This document shows positions 1-10,209 of a stretch of 64,000 nt of DNA, in pieces. The notes beneath the pieces are model-generated. The model worked only from the letters and a program-made list of their open reading frames with translations. It ran no database searches and had not been told where the DNA came from. Made by a program: the position numbers and the translations under genes. Source of the DNA: Argyresthia goedartella (taxonomy: Eukaryota; Arthropoda; Insecta; Lepidoptera; Argyresthiidae). The first letter of the stretch is position 1. Each line of letters begins with the position of its first letter. The stretch is from positions 10,247,829 through 10,311,828 of the forward strand of contig OX463836.1 in NCBI GenBank assembly GCA_949825045.1, read 5' to 3'.

Positions 1-267
1 TAGAGGCAAACTCCTCTTTTGCTACCTTTAATTTATCGGGTGCCAGTCGTCTTGGTTTACTAGATACGGGCGGGCCGGGTGTGGTGCGAATGTGGTGTAC
101 TGTTGAGTGTTTAGGTGTTTGATGTATGCCAGATGGGCGAGTGATGTCAGGGTATTCGCGTAGTATGTTGTGATATGTGGACTCACCAGTTACAACCTTT
201 ACCGAAGAAATGACATCAGACGGCCGCGCAGGCAAAGCAGGGGCGGTGAGCCTTGTATTATTGTCAG
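1..267 (-). pseudogene. gypsy (CsRn1-type) pol fragment, linker into RT
   Basis: Read on the minus strand this stretch is open to the window edge. It encodes the segment between protease and reverse transcriptase of a Ty3/gypsy pol, recognisable from the HHIRTTPGPPVSSKPRRLAP stretch followed by DKLKVAKEEF, which normally leads into the RT. It is the downstream half of the element whose gag and protease lie at 14810-16022. The BEL element at 268-14809 separates the halves, with GTCAG duplicated at 263-267 and 14810-14814. The pol frame continues from one half to the other if the insertion and one GTCAG copy are disregarded. The rest of pol and the 3' LTR should lie left of the window. Confidence 0.8.
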
Positions 268-813
268 TGTTCAGGCTTCTCAGCACCTAATGACCTCGTA
301 GGGGCCCATGAGCTACGAGGTAGCGTGACGATCAGGTGCCAAGAAGTGATGAACGTCGACGATTCACCGAGCTGAAGTTATGTGGGGTAGATCTAACCTG
401 GTCTGTGCTTCGGTCCCGTCAACCTCCTGTCTCTCTGCAAGGCCCGGGTGCAACCTAGGCTCTTCTTGCTAGACAGGTTCTTCAGCCAACCAGGTATGAC
501 TGGCGGGCCAGCTTCAATGAGCACAGTGTCCAACACAGGTTATGTTTCTACTGGTAAATACAAATCGGGCACGAAAATCCGAACTTTATCTGGTTCGAGA
601 GACAACAACACACTCAGCTATATTAACAATCCTGAGGGAATCCCGAATACATTCCAGATGCCCTGCGATTTTATTTCAAGACCCTAGTCAAAACGCGTTT
701 ACATGGCGAGGGCTTTCGTCTGTCAGTTGTCAAAACTGCCAGATTGACAGCTAACGTCAAATTAAAATGACCGTTCAGAAACCATCGATCGAATATCGAT
801 TTGGAATCGAACA
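268..813 (-). repeat. 3' LTR of outer BEL element
   Basis: This 546-bp LTR begins TGTTCAGGC and ends AATCGAACA on the + strand. It matches 14264-14809 with about 9 hand-counted substitutions and the inner-copy LTRs in inverted orientation. GTCAG precedes it. Confidence 0.9.
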
Positions 814-845
814 ATCACCCGCCCGGACAGGCACCCACCTGTCCC

Positions 846-2941
846 CTAATCTACGAGCAGCCGAGACAACGTTGCTACCGCTCGTTTTAGAACCGAGCCT
901 CCTACTAGAACCTCTGCAGACCGGGGGGTCCCGTCCTTGCCAGGGAACAAGTTAACAATGCGCCCCCTGCGCCAACGTAGTGGCGGTAGGTTAGCATCCT
1001 TAACCAGAACGAGGTCACCAACACTAGGGGGGCTAGTTTTGTCAGTCCACTTAAGGCGCTGTTGTAAGATATGCAGATACTCGAGCGACCAACGCTTCCA
1101 GAAATTCTGAGTAAACAGCTGCAACATCTGATACCTTGACAACCGATACAATTTCACTCCCTCGAAGGGGTGCTCGGGCAACGCGTTAAGTGGCTGTCCT
1201 ATCAAGAAATGGCCTGGGGTCAGAGCCTCCAGGTCATTTGGATCCGAGCTGAGCGGACACAACGGTCGCGAATTGAGAACGGCCTCGATCTTACAAAACA
1301 ATGTCGCGAGCTCCTCAAAAGTCAGCGCGGTCTGACCTACTATACGCCCTAAGTGCGTCTTAGCTGACTTAACTACGGCCTCAAAAATCCCACCCCAGTG
1401 GGGGCAAATCGGTGGGCTGAAGGTCCACTGTATACCCCGACGGGAGAGGGCCGTTCCAATATCCACCTTATTTACATTCAAAAAGTTGACTATCTCTCGT
1501 AAGTATCGTTCCGCACCTATGTAGTTAGTGCCGTTATCAGAGCGGATCAAAGTTGGAAGTCCCCTTCGAGAAACAAGCCTATCCAAACAAGCAATGAAAG
1601 CCTCTGTCGAGAGATCAGCAACGAGCTCGAGATATACCGCCTTGGTGGATAAACAAACAAACACACATAGGTACGCCTTGTATTGCTTAGCGGTACGCAA
1701 TCGTGAACTCTTCACCATAAACGGTCCTGCAAAATCCGTACCAACACCTGAAAACGGTCTGACCTCATTCACACGATCAGGGGGCAAGTCCCCCATGAGA
1801 GGTTGCATCGTGGCAGCCTTAAGTCGATAACAAGGCATGCACCGAAACACGACGTTCCGTATGGCACGGCGGGCAGATAAGATCCAAAACTCCCGCTGGA
1901 GCGTGGCCAACAACGCGTTACAGCCGGCATGCGCGTTTTTAATATGACGATTAGTCACCAGCAATTCAACTAACGGTCCCCCCTTGGGGAGCAGAAGTGG
2001 GTGACGAGCCGAATACGACAGATTCGCATTGCGCAATCTTCCTCCTACCCGAAGTAACCCGGTCGAATCAACAAAGGGGTTGAGACGCGCGACGGCTCCC
2101 TTCAATTTCGAACGTCCACTTCGTATAATCTCCAATTCTGCCCCAAACTTCGAGGACTGTACCAACCGGACCAAATTCAGCAGCGACTCGTTTCGCTCTG
2201 CCGGAGTCAGAATAGGGTTCAACGTTCGCTGATCGCGAGGAGTACGAGAATTTCGAGCGAATCTCCTAATCCAAGTGGACACGTTTATCAACTTGTCAAG
2301 TGAGCTATACCGGTCCAGCAGAAACCCGGCGTCAGGGTCCTCAGCCTTCTGGGTAACATGCACGGCCGCTCTGGGGCCATGATCCGAAGATACTACTACA
2401 TGGCTGTGGGGCCAGTCCGATTCTCTCTTGGCAAGCCAGGGTGGTCCCCACCACAAATGGTGTCTAACGAGTTCAGGAGCCCGACATCCCCTGGATGCAC
2501 AATCAGACGGGTTCAATTCTCCTGGTACATGTCTCCAGGTCAGTGGGACCTCAGACGACACAATCTGGGAGACACGGTTCGCAACAAAAATCTCTAAGTT
2601 GTGGAGGACCGAAGCCTTCAGCCAGCACAAAACAATCTGGCTGTCCGTCCAAGCGTACACCGTATCCTCCAAAACCACTGACCCACGCAACACTGTTAGA
2701 GTGTGATTCAAAAGTTTGGTTAAAAGAGCAGCCCCGGACAGTTCCAGTTTTGGAATCGTCATCCTTGTCCGAATAGGCGCTACCTTGCTTTTCGCCAAAA
2801 CCAAACGCACGTCGACCTCCCCGGTGGAGGTGACGGTTCGCAAATAAACCGCTGCCGCAAACCCTCGTTCAGAGGCATCACAAAACCTGTGAAGGGTTGC
2901 CCTGTAATCCCCAGCAGGGACCAATTTCCTCGGCAGCGATA
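846..2941 (-). pseudogene. BEL outer copy pol, RNase H-integrase-DUF5641 half
   Basis: About 700 codons are open in one frame from the insertion point of the inner element to the stop at 846. In order it shows the RNase H region (FCDASERGFAAA, AWTDSQIVLCWL), an integrase zinc-binding region (H...H...CMPC), the integrase core with GTDFAGPF, IRSDNGTNY and WGGIFEAVVKS supplying D, D and E, and a C-terminal DUF5641-like domain (VGDLVLVKD, RWRRGRI). The N-terminal half of the same pol is at 10210-12001. Sequence upstream of 2941 in this frame belongs to the LTR of the inner element, so an open frame reaching 3059 is an artefact of the insertion. Compared with the inner copy it has a 3-bp insertion (one extra Leu) in RNase H. 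Confidence 0.88.
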
Positions 2942-2946
2942 CATTA

Positions 2947-3492
2947 TGTTCGATTCCAAATCGATATTCGATCGATGGTTTTTGAACGGCCATTTTGAAT
3001 TTGACGTTAGCTGCCAACCTGGCAGTTTTTTGACAACTGACAGACGAAAGCCCTCGCAATGTAAACGCGTTTTGGTTAGGGTATTGAAATTAAATCGCAG
3101 TCCATCTGGAATGTAGTCGGGTTTCCCTCAGGATTGTCTATATAGCTGAGTGTGTTGTGGTTCCCCGAACCAGATAAAGTTCGCATTAACGTGGCCGATT
3201 GGTTTTTCCCACCTAACATAACCTGTGTTGGAACACTGTGCTCATCGAAGCTGGCCTGCCAGTCATACCTGGTTGGCTGAAGAACCTGTCTACCAAGAAG
3301 AGCCTAGGGTGCACCCGGGCCTTGCAGAGAGACAGGAGGTTGACGGGACCGAAGCACAGACCAGGTTAGATCGACCCCACTTACTTCAGCTCGGTGAATC
3401 GCCGACGTTCACACTTCTTGGCAACTGATCATTACGCTACCTCGTAGCTGATGGGCCCCTACGAGGTCATTAGGTGCCGAGAAGCCTGAACA
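2947..3492 (+). repeat. 5' LTR of inner BEL element
   Basis: This LTR starts TGTTCGATTCC and ends GCCTGAACA. Its partner is 9659-10204. A TATA-like CTATATAG at 3138-3145 is the best core promoter candidate within it. In the outer element the equivalent position reads TTAATATAG. Confidence 0.92.
3138..3145 (+). promoter_or_regulatory. TATA-like box in BEL LTR
   Basis: CTATATAG sits mid-LTR about 350 bp before the LTR end, a plausible position for the U3 core promoter of a BEL element. It is a motif match only. The 3' LTR of this copy has the same motif. Confidence 0.35.
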
Positions 3493-3495
3493 TTT

Positions 3496-3512
3496 TGGTA
3501 GCTAGAGCGTGG
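3496..3512 (+). other. Candidate primer binding site of inner BEL element
   Basis: TGGTAGCTAGAGCGTGG starts three bases after the 5' LTR; TGG is the complement of a tRNA CCA end. The same sequence follows the outer element's 5' LTR on the minus strand (about 14244-14260). I could not match it to a specific tRNA. Confidence 0.5.
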
Positions 3513-4020
3513 CTTCCTGAGATTTGCAGCCGTCAAGGGCTCCAGGAAGGCACGATTTGGGACTATCAATCTGTAGGTATAGGCGGTTATTAGGTAAATT
3601 GGTTGTGTTCCTATATCCACATAGATTGGTAGTATTGTAAGCTATAGGTCTATTGCTGGTAGTAGATAGACAGATATTGAATTGAATTACCAGTTAGTCA
3701 ATCTATTAGTGGTCTAGTAATGCTATTGAATGTTTTGGTTAACATAGGTAGTTACATCTATTGATAGCAGGCTATTACATTGTTTTCAGTTTATAGCAAT
3801 TTATAACTTGAACTAATATTGACTATCTGTGTGTGTTATAATGATAAAGGGAAACTAAATTGTATTTACAGAATTTATATAGATATAAAACTCGGTTCCT
3901 ATTGTTTAAGGAAAACAACATTGTTTAAGTTGTGGTTTAGGGTTCCCTCGTTTGGGTTGTAGACTGGAGGGTCCAATAAAATTGAGTTACTGCAAATTGT
4001 GAGTAAGTATCGTTCCGATC

Positions 4021-5736
4021 ATGTCGTTATCTGAAATCCAGAAGGGTGTTTCTAAGGAACTCAGATGGTTTTCCTCCGCACACGGTCTGATAGACCGTTT
4101 AGATAGGCATGATGTGGTATTGGAGCGGTCTATGGACGTTAAGGAACGTTACAATAGGGTGCTCGAATTGTCCGCGCAGGCGGAATCATTTGATGGTTGC
4201 GCACCTGACAGGCTGTCACGGTTGCTAGGGGATGTCGACCAATGTATGGAGATGGCAGCTGCTATCACGCAGAAGGCTGCGGACATACGTAGACAGCGCG
4301 AGTCCAGCCATGGTGGTGACATTGAAGCACCTCTGCCGCTTCAGGGTTCGGGTTCCAGGTTACCAGCCATAACTATGCCTATCTTTGACGGCGTGACCGG
4401 TGAATGGATGAGCTTCATCAATCTGTTCGACAGTTTGGTGCACATGCGATCGGACATTACCAAGTCTGTCAAGATGGCTCAGCTGGTGGCAGCATTGAGG
4501 GGTGAGCCTAGGGAGCTGGTCGCTCATTTGACAGTTACGGAGGGTAACTATGAGACGGCCAGGCAATTGTTGGTCAGACGTTACCACAACAAACGGAGGT
4601 TGGCCGATGCCCAACTGAACCGTTTGTTTAGCATCCCGGTTGTGAACAAGGTCGGGGCCATACAGACGGAGGTTTTGAACCCATTGTTGTCCGTCACCAA
4701 GGCTCTAGAGAATCTTGGACTTCCGGTTGGTGAATGGTCGTACCTACTGTTGTACATTGTACTTTCCCGCCTACCCGCTGACGTGCAGACTCGTTTCGAA
4801 CAGTCTCACGGGAGGTCGGCCGAGGACCTGCCCGCCTTCTCCGACTTGGTCGGATTCTTGGAAGAGGAGGCTCGACGGGCAGAGAATTTGGGGTTGACGG
4901 TCACCCATCCTTCGGAGCCACAGAGAGCTGCCGGGAGCGCTGTGAGTAGGGGCCCTCCGACGAGGAAGGACCGCACCAACCGGCAGTCATATGGGATTGT
5001 GAGTGCATTGACCCCACATAGTGAGACCTGCCCATGTTGTAGGCAGATTGACCATGCTGTGGCCAATTGCAATAAGTTCGGGGAACTTAGGGTTCAGGGA
5101 CGGCGCCGGATGGCCAAGCAGCGGAGCTGGTGTTTCCTGTGCCTCGGGCCACACATGGCTAGGGACTGCACGCGCACAAAAATGTGCGGATATTTTGGTG
5201 GGGCCCACAACAATCTGTTGTGCATGAACCGGTCCGGCCAACAGCCTCCACAGGGCCGTATCCAGGGTGACACGGCATGGGGCCCTGAGAATTCGTTTGC
5301 GACTCGGAGCGCAACTCAGGGGCCAACGTCCCCACATCCACAGGGCAGTACCAGGGTGCAGGGCCGCACTCAGGACCATTACATGGGGGGCCCTGAGTAT
5401 TCGGTTGCAACTCAGCATCCGACTCAGCGGGACATTGGGTGTGTTGAGCAGGCCGTAACGGGCGGGTGGCATGGGACACCTTCGAGCTATGCGGGTGCGG
5501 TTCGGACGCCGCCTCAGTTGTCGCCCCGCTCGTCGCCTCGTCCTCGTCGGTCACATGTGATGTCCCCCCCGCTCATGGAGCGGCCACGGTTGAATTCACG
5601 CCCACCCCCCTTTACGGGGAATCGTAGGTTGGGAATGGAACCGGCGCGTGGGCCATTTGTACAATGGGACCCTCTGGCGTATAGCTGCATACCTGATCGG
5701 TTACAGGCACAGTGGGGCCCCGGGGGTCCTCGCTAG
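4021..5736 (+). CDS. gag: BEL Gag polyprotein, inner copy (571 aa)
   Basis: This is the structural protein of the inner BEL element. Residues of about 115-210 match the DUF1759 capsid-like region of BEL/Pao Gag (start LPAITMPIFDGVTGEWMSF). Two cysteine/histidine zinc-knuckle-like motifs follow at about 338-400 (CPCCRQIDHAVANC; CFLCLGPHMARDC then CGYFGGAHNNLLC). In the third box the outer copy reads CGYCGG, so this copy has lost one Cys to Phe. A Pro/Gly/Gln-rich tail with degenerate THG/TQG repeats leads to the C-terminus. The ATG at 4021 is the first in frame after a 530-bp leader. It ends at a UAG beyond which the same frame stays open into pol. Confidence 0.9.
   Translation: MSLSEIQKGVSKELRWFSSAHGLIDRLDRHDVVLERSMDVKERYNRVLELSAQAESFDGCAPDRLSRLLGDVDQCMEMAAAITQKAADIRRQRESSHGGDIEAPLPLQGSGSRLPAITMPIFDGVTGEWMSFINLFDSLVHMRSDITKSVKMAQLVAALRGEPRELVAHLTVTEGNYETARQLLVRRYHNKRRLADAQLNRLFSIPVVNKVGAIQTEVLNPLLSVTKALENLGLPVGEWSYLLLYIVLSRLPADVQTRFEQSHGRSAEDLPAFSDLVGFLEEEARRAENLGLTVTHPSEPQRAAGSAVSRGPPTRKDRTNRQSYGIVSALTPHSETCPCCRQIDHAVANCNKFGELRVQGRRRMAKQRSWCFLCLGPHMARDCTRTKMCGYFGGAHNNLLCMNRSGQQPPQGRIQGDTAWGPENSFATRSATQGPTSPHPQGSTRVQGRTQDHYMGGPEYSVATQHPTQRDIGCVEQAVTGGWHGTPSSYAGAVRTPPQLSPRSSPRPRRSHVMSPPLMERPRLNSRPPPFTGNRRLGMEPARGPFVQWDPLAYSCIPDRLQAQWGPGGPR
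5734..5736 (+). other. In-frame UAG between gag and pol (possible readthrough stop)
   Basis: Gag ends with Gly-Pro-Arg-UAG. The next codons (GAA TTT GCG GCC) continue in the same frame straight into the pol protease region. The outer copy has the same UAG in the same context at 12002-12004. Two copies that have diverged elsewhere both keep it, which fits a suppressible stop as used by some retroviruses; shared ancestry from a defective master copy is the alternative. Confidence 0.5.
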
Positions 5737-8700
5737 GAATTTGCGGCCCAACCATTGGTTGCCCCCCAACCGGAGACGGTGGTGTTACCGATCGCCTCTG
5801 TGCTTGTTTGGGATTTGGCGGGCAACCCAACATACGTTCGCGCCCTATTAGATTCTGGAGCTCAGGGCTGCATTGTATCGAATGATTTAGCAAAATGGTT
5901 GGGCCTCAAGGTAAATAGGTATAATAAATCAATAAGGGGCGTGGGGAATGTTACGGTTACGAATGTAGTTGGTCAATCGGTGATCACGTTCTCTCCACGT
6001 TATGACATTTTGACAAAAACATCCGTGCAAGCTTTAGTAATGACGCATGTCATGGGCAGACACCCCTTGGTGAAGTTGAATCCGGCCGTTCGATTCCTGA
6101 CATCAGGACTCAAGTTGGCGGATCCCGATTTTGACACTCCAGCCCCGGTCGACCTGCTACTGGGAGCAGACGTTCTGGGTAGGTTTCTGTTGTCGGATCG
6201 GCGAGTTCTTCAGCCGGACGGGTTGATTGCTGTGGATACTAAGTTTGGTCACGTGATCATGGGTCCGGCATTGCCAATGGTTAGGCCTGCCGAGTCAGAT
6301 GGCATACTTATTGGCTCAGCGTTGTCGGACGCTATCCAACGTTTCTGGGAGATAGAGGAACCTCCCACCGCTCGTCGAGTCGACGCAGACGAAGAAGAGT
6401 GCGAGTTGTTTTACCAGAATAGTACTGGTCGCCTTCGTTCTGGTCGTTTTGTAACTCGACTGCCTTTCAGGGCCGATCGACCGCCACTAGGAGAATCTAG
6501 GAAGATGGCTGAGACGAGATTGATGTCGATGGAGCGTAGGATGACAAGGGACGCCGTATTTAAACAAAAATATGTTGATTTCATGAGGGAGTATGAGTCG
6601 TTAGGACACATGTCGGTATCGGGTGTGGACTGGAGATCTGAGGATCATTGTTTCCTTCCACACCATGCCGTCCTACGAACCCCTACCGGCAAGATTCGAG
6701 TTGTTTTTGATGGGTCAGCACCTACCTCGAACGGGATGTCCCTGAATCAGTGTCTACATTCGGGACCCAAGTTGAGTCGTGATATTTCGGATATTCTCAC
6801 GAGCTTTCGGAGGCACCAGATTGTATTTGTCGCAGACATTCGGATGATGTTTAGGCAAACGGTAATTCATCCGGCTGACAGAAGGTATCAGTTGATACTG
6901 TGGCGTGAGTCCACGGCCGAGCCAGTCAAGGTCTATGAGTTAAACACGAACACGTATGGGTTACGGTCTAGCCCGTATTTGGCGATGCGTACCCTGCGGG
7001 AGTTGGCGTCGCGTGACCGTGTGAGCTATCCTAGAGCCGCCGCTATCCTGGAGCAAGATTTGTAAGTCGATGACGTCTGCACAGGGGCAGCCAGTGTAGA
7101 GGAAGCTCTGGACTGATGTGACGAGCTCATTCAATTGCTGGAACGAGGCGGCTATGAACTACGCAAGTGGATGTCCAACTCCCCTGAGTTGATGGCTGGT
7201 CTCCCAGATGAGTTTCAACAAGACCCGCACGTTTTTGAGAATCCTGACAACCCTAACATGTTGTCAGTGCTTGGAATTCAGTACCGGCCCGTCCATGATG
7301 AGTTTACCTATCGGGTGGTTTTAGAAACACCAAAGGCCTGGACGAAGCGGTCAGTACTGTCAACGATTGCGAGAACGTTCGACCCGAATGGATGGATTTC
7401 GCCAGTCACCTTTGCTCTCAAATGTTTTATGCAAAGGCTATGGGCGGCTCAGTTGACCTGGGACACCCACCTCTCAGGTGATTTGTTGACTGATTGGACG
7501 CGAATGTTCACCTCGCTATCGGACATAAATAATGTATCGCTGCCGAGGAAATTGATCCCTGCTGGGGATTACAGGGCAACCCTTCACGGGTTTTGTGATG
7601 CCTCTGAACGAGGGTTTGCGGCAGCGGTTTATTTGCGAACCGTCACCTCCACCGGGGAGGTCGACGTGCGTTTGGTTTTGGCAAAAAGCAAGGTAGCGCC
7701 TATTCGGACAAGGATGACGATTCCAAAACTGGAACTGTCCGGGGCTGCTCTTTTGACCAAACTTTTGAATCACACTCTAACAGTGTTGCGTGGGTCAGTG
7801 GTTTTGGAGGATACGGTGTACGCGTGGACGGACAGCCAGATTGTTTTGTGCTGGCTGAAGGCTTCGGTCCATAACTTAGAGGTTTTTGTTGCGAACCGTG
7901 TCTCCCAGATTGTGTCGTCTGAGGTCCCACTGACCTGGAGACATGTACCAGGAGAATTGAACCCGTCTGATTGTGCATCCAGGGGATGTCGGGCTCCTGA
8001 ACTCGTTAGACACCATTTGTGGTGGGGACCACCCTGGCTTGCCAAGAGAGAATCGGACTGGCCCCACAGCCATGTAGTAGTATCTTCGGATCATGGCCCC
8101 AGAGCGGCCGTGCATGTTACCCAGAAGGCTGAGGACCCTGACGCCGGGTTTCTGCTGGACCGGTATAGCTCACTTGACAAGTTGATAAACGTGTCCACTT
8201 GGATTAGGAGATTCGCTCGAAATTCTCGTACTCCTCGCGATCAGCGAACGTTGAACCCTATTCTGACTCCGGCAGAGCGAAACGAGTCGCTATTGAATTT
8301 GGTCCGGTTGGTACAGTCCTCGAAGTTTGGGGCAGAATTGGAGATTATACGAAGTGGACGTTCGAAATTGAAGGGAGCCGTCGCGCGTCTCAACCCCTTT
8401 GTTAATTCGACCGGGTTACTTCGGGTAGGAGGAAGATTGCGCAATGCGAATCTGTCGTATTCGGCTCGTCACCCACTTCTGCTCCCCAAGGGGGGACGGT
8501 TAGTTGAATTGCTGGTGACTAACGTCATATTAAAAACGCGCATGCCGGCTGTAACGCGTTTTTGGCCACGCTCCAGCGGGAGTTTTGGATCTTATCTGCC
8601 CGCCGTGTCATACGGAACATCGTGTTTCGGTGCATGCCTTGTTATCGACTTAAGGCTGCCACGATGCAACCTCTCATGGGGGACTTGCCCCCTGATCGTG

Positions 8701-9626
8701 TGAATGAGGTCAGACCGTTTTCAGGTGTTGGTACGGATTTTGCAGGACCGTTTATGGTGAAGAGTTCACGATTGCGTACCGCTAGGCGATACAAGGCGTA
8801 CCTATGTGTGTTTGTTTGTTTATCCACCAAGGCGGTACATCTCGAGCTCGTTGCTGATCTCTCGACAGAGGCTTTCATTGCTTGTTTGGATAGGTTTGTT
8901 TCTCGAAGGGGACTTCCAACTTTGATCCGCTCTGATAACGGCACTAACTACATCGGTGCGGAACGATACTTACGAGAGATAGTCAACTTTTTGAATGTAA
9001 ATAAAGTGGATATTGGAACGGCCCTCTCCCGTCGGGGTATACAGTGGACCTTCAGCCCACCGATTTGCCCCCACTGGGGTGGGATTTCTGAGGCCGTAGT
9101 TAAGTCAGCTAAGACGCACTTGGGGCGTATAGTAGGTCAGACCGCGCTGACTTTTGAGGAGCTCGCGACATTGTTTTGTAAGATCGAGGCCGTTCTCAAT
9201 TCGCGACCGTTGTGTCCGCTCAGCTCGGATCCAAATGACCTGGAGGCTCTGACCCCAGGCCATTTCTTGATAGGACAGCCACTTAACGCGTTGCCCGAGC
9301 ACCCCTTCGAGGGAGTGAAATTGTATCGGTTGTCAAGGTATCAGATGTTGCAGCAGTTTACTCAGAATTTCTGGAAGCGTTGGTCGCTCGAGTATCTGCA
9401 TATTTTACAACAGCGCCTTAAGTGGACTGACAAAACCAGCCCCCCTAGTGTTGGTGACCTCGTTCTGGTTAAGGATGCTAACCTACCGCCACTACGTTGG
9501 CGCAGGGGGCGCATTGTTAACTTGTTCCCTGGCAAGGACGGGACCCCCCGGTCTGCAGAGGTTCTAGTAGGAGGCTCGGTTCTAAAACGAGCGGTAGCAA
9601 CGTTGTCTCGGCTGCCCGTAGATTAG
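5737..9626 (+). pseudogene. pol: BEL Pol, inner copy, broken by two stops and a frameshift
   Basis: The pol reads in the gag frame and carries, in order, a retropepsin (ALLDSGAQGCIV, DUF1758-type), RT (FVADIRMMFRQ as motif A), RNase H (FCDASERGFAAA; WTDSQIVLCWL), integrase zinc region (CMPCYRL), integrase core (GTDFAGPF; RSDNGTNY; GGISEAVVKS) and a DUF5641-like C-terminus. Lesions are visible by comparison with the outer copy. The Tyr codon of the RT YVDD box is TAA (7063-7065). A CGA-type Arg codon is TGA (7114-7116). One base is missing near 8523, shifting the frame before the integrase zinc region. Downstream the protein is open to the stop at 9626. Confidence 0.9.
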
Positions 9627-9658
9627 GGGACAGGTGGGTGCCTGTCCGGGCGGGTGAT
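9627..9658 (+). other. Hairpin and purine tract before BEL 3' LTR
   Basis: Between the pol stop and the 3' LTR lies GGACAGG-tgggtg-CCTGTCC, a 7-bp perfect stem with a 6-base loop (about 9629-9648), then GGGCGGGTGAT touching the LTR. The purine-rich run is the expected plus-strand priming site. The outer copy keeps both features (814-845). Confidence 0.55.
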
Positions 9659-10204
9659 TGTTCGATTCCAAATCGATATTCGATCGATGGTTTCTGAACG
9701 GTCATTTTGAATTTGACGTTAGCTGCCAACCTGGCAGTTTTTTGACAACTGACAGACGAAAGCCCTCGCAATGTAAACGCGTTTTGGTTAGGGTATTGAA
9801 ATTAAATCGCAGTCCATCTGGAATGTATTCGGGTTTCCCTCAGGATTGTCTATATAGCTGAGTGTGTTGTGGTTCCCCGAACCAGATAAAGTTCGCATTT
9901 ACGTGGCCGATTGGTTTTTCCCACGTAACATAACCTGTGTTGGAACACTGTGCTCATCGAAGCTGGCCTGCCAGTCATACCTGGTTGGCTGAAGAACCTG
10001 TCTACCAAGAAGAGCCTAGGGTGCACCCGGGCCTTGCAGAGAGACAGGAGGTTGACGGGACCGAAGCACAGACCAGGTTAGATCGACCCCACTTACTTCA
10101 GCTCGGTGAATCGCCGACGTTCACACTTCTTGGCAACTGATCGTTACGCTACCTCGTAGCTGATGGGCCCCTACGAGGTCATTAGGTGCCGAGAAGCCTG
10201 AACA
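9659..10204 (+). repeat. 3' LTR of inner BEL element
   Basis: This LTR is 546 bp and about 99% identical to 2947-3492, and is followed by the target duplication CATTA at 10205-10209. Confidence 0.92.
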
Positions 10205-10209
10205 CATTA

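Larger units (their letters stand above)
2947..10204 (+). mobile_element. BEL/Pao LTR retrotransposon, inner copy, full length
   Basis: This 7258-bp plus-strand element has 546-bp LTRs at 2947-3492 and 9659-10204, which differ at about six positions by hand count, so the insertion is young. The 5-bp target duplication CATTA is at 2942-2946 and 10205-10209 and lies inside the pol of the outer BEL copy. The order is leader 3493-4020, gag 4021-5736, in-frame UAG, then pol to 9626. Gag is intact, but pol carries two nonsense codons (7063 and 7114) and one frameshift (near 8523), so this copy cannot make full Pol. Confidence 0.93.

Noticed and set aside
448..955. Small plus-strand frames over 448-955, and 3225-3428, 9658-10140, 14444-14683
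   Set aside because: They lie in BEL LTRs or antisense to pol, repeat in each LTR copy, and have no recognisable domain.
4360..5893. Antisense frames across BEL gag
   Set aside because: Shadows of the gag reading frame with biased composition. They recur at the equivalent place in the other copy only because gag does.
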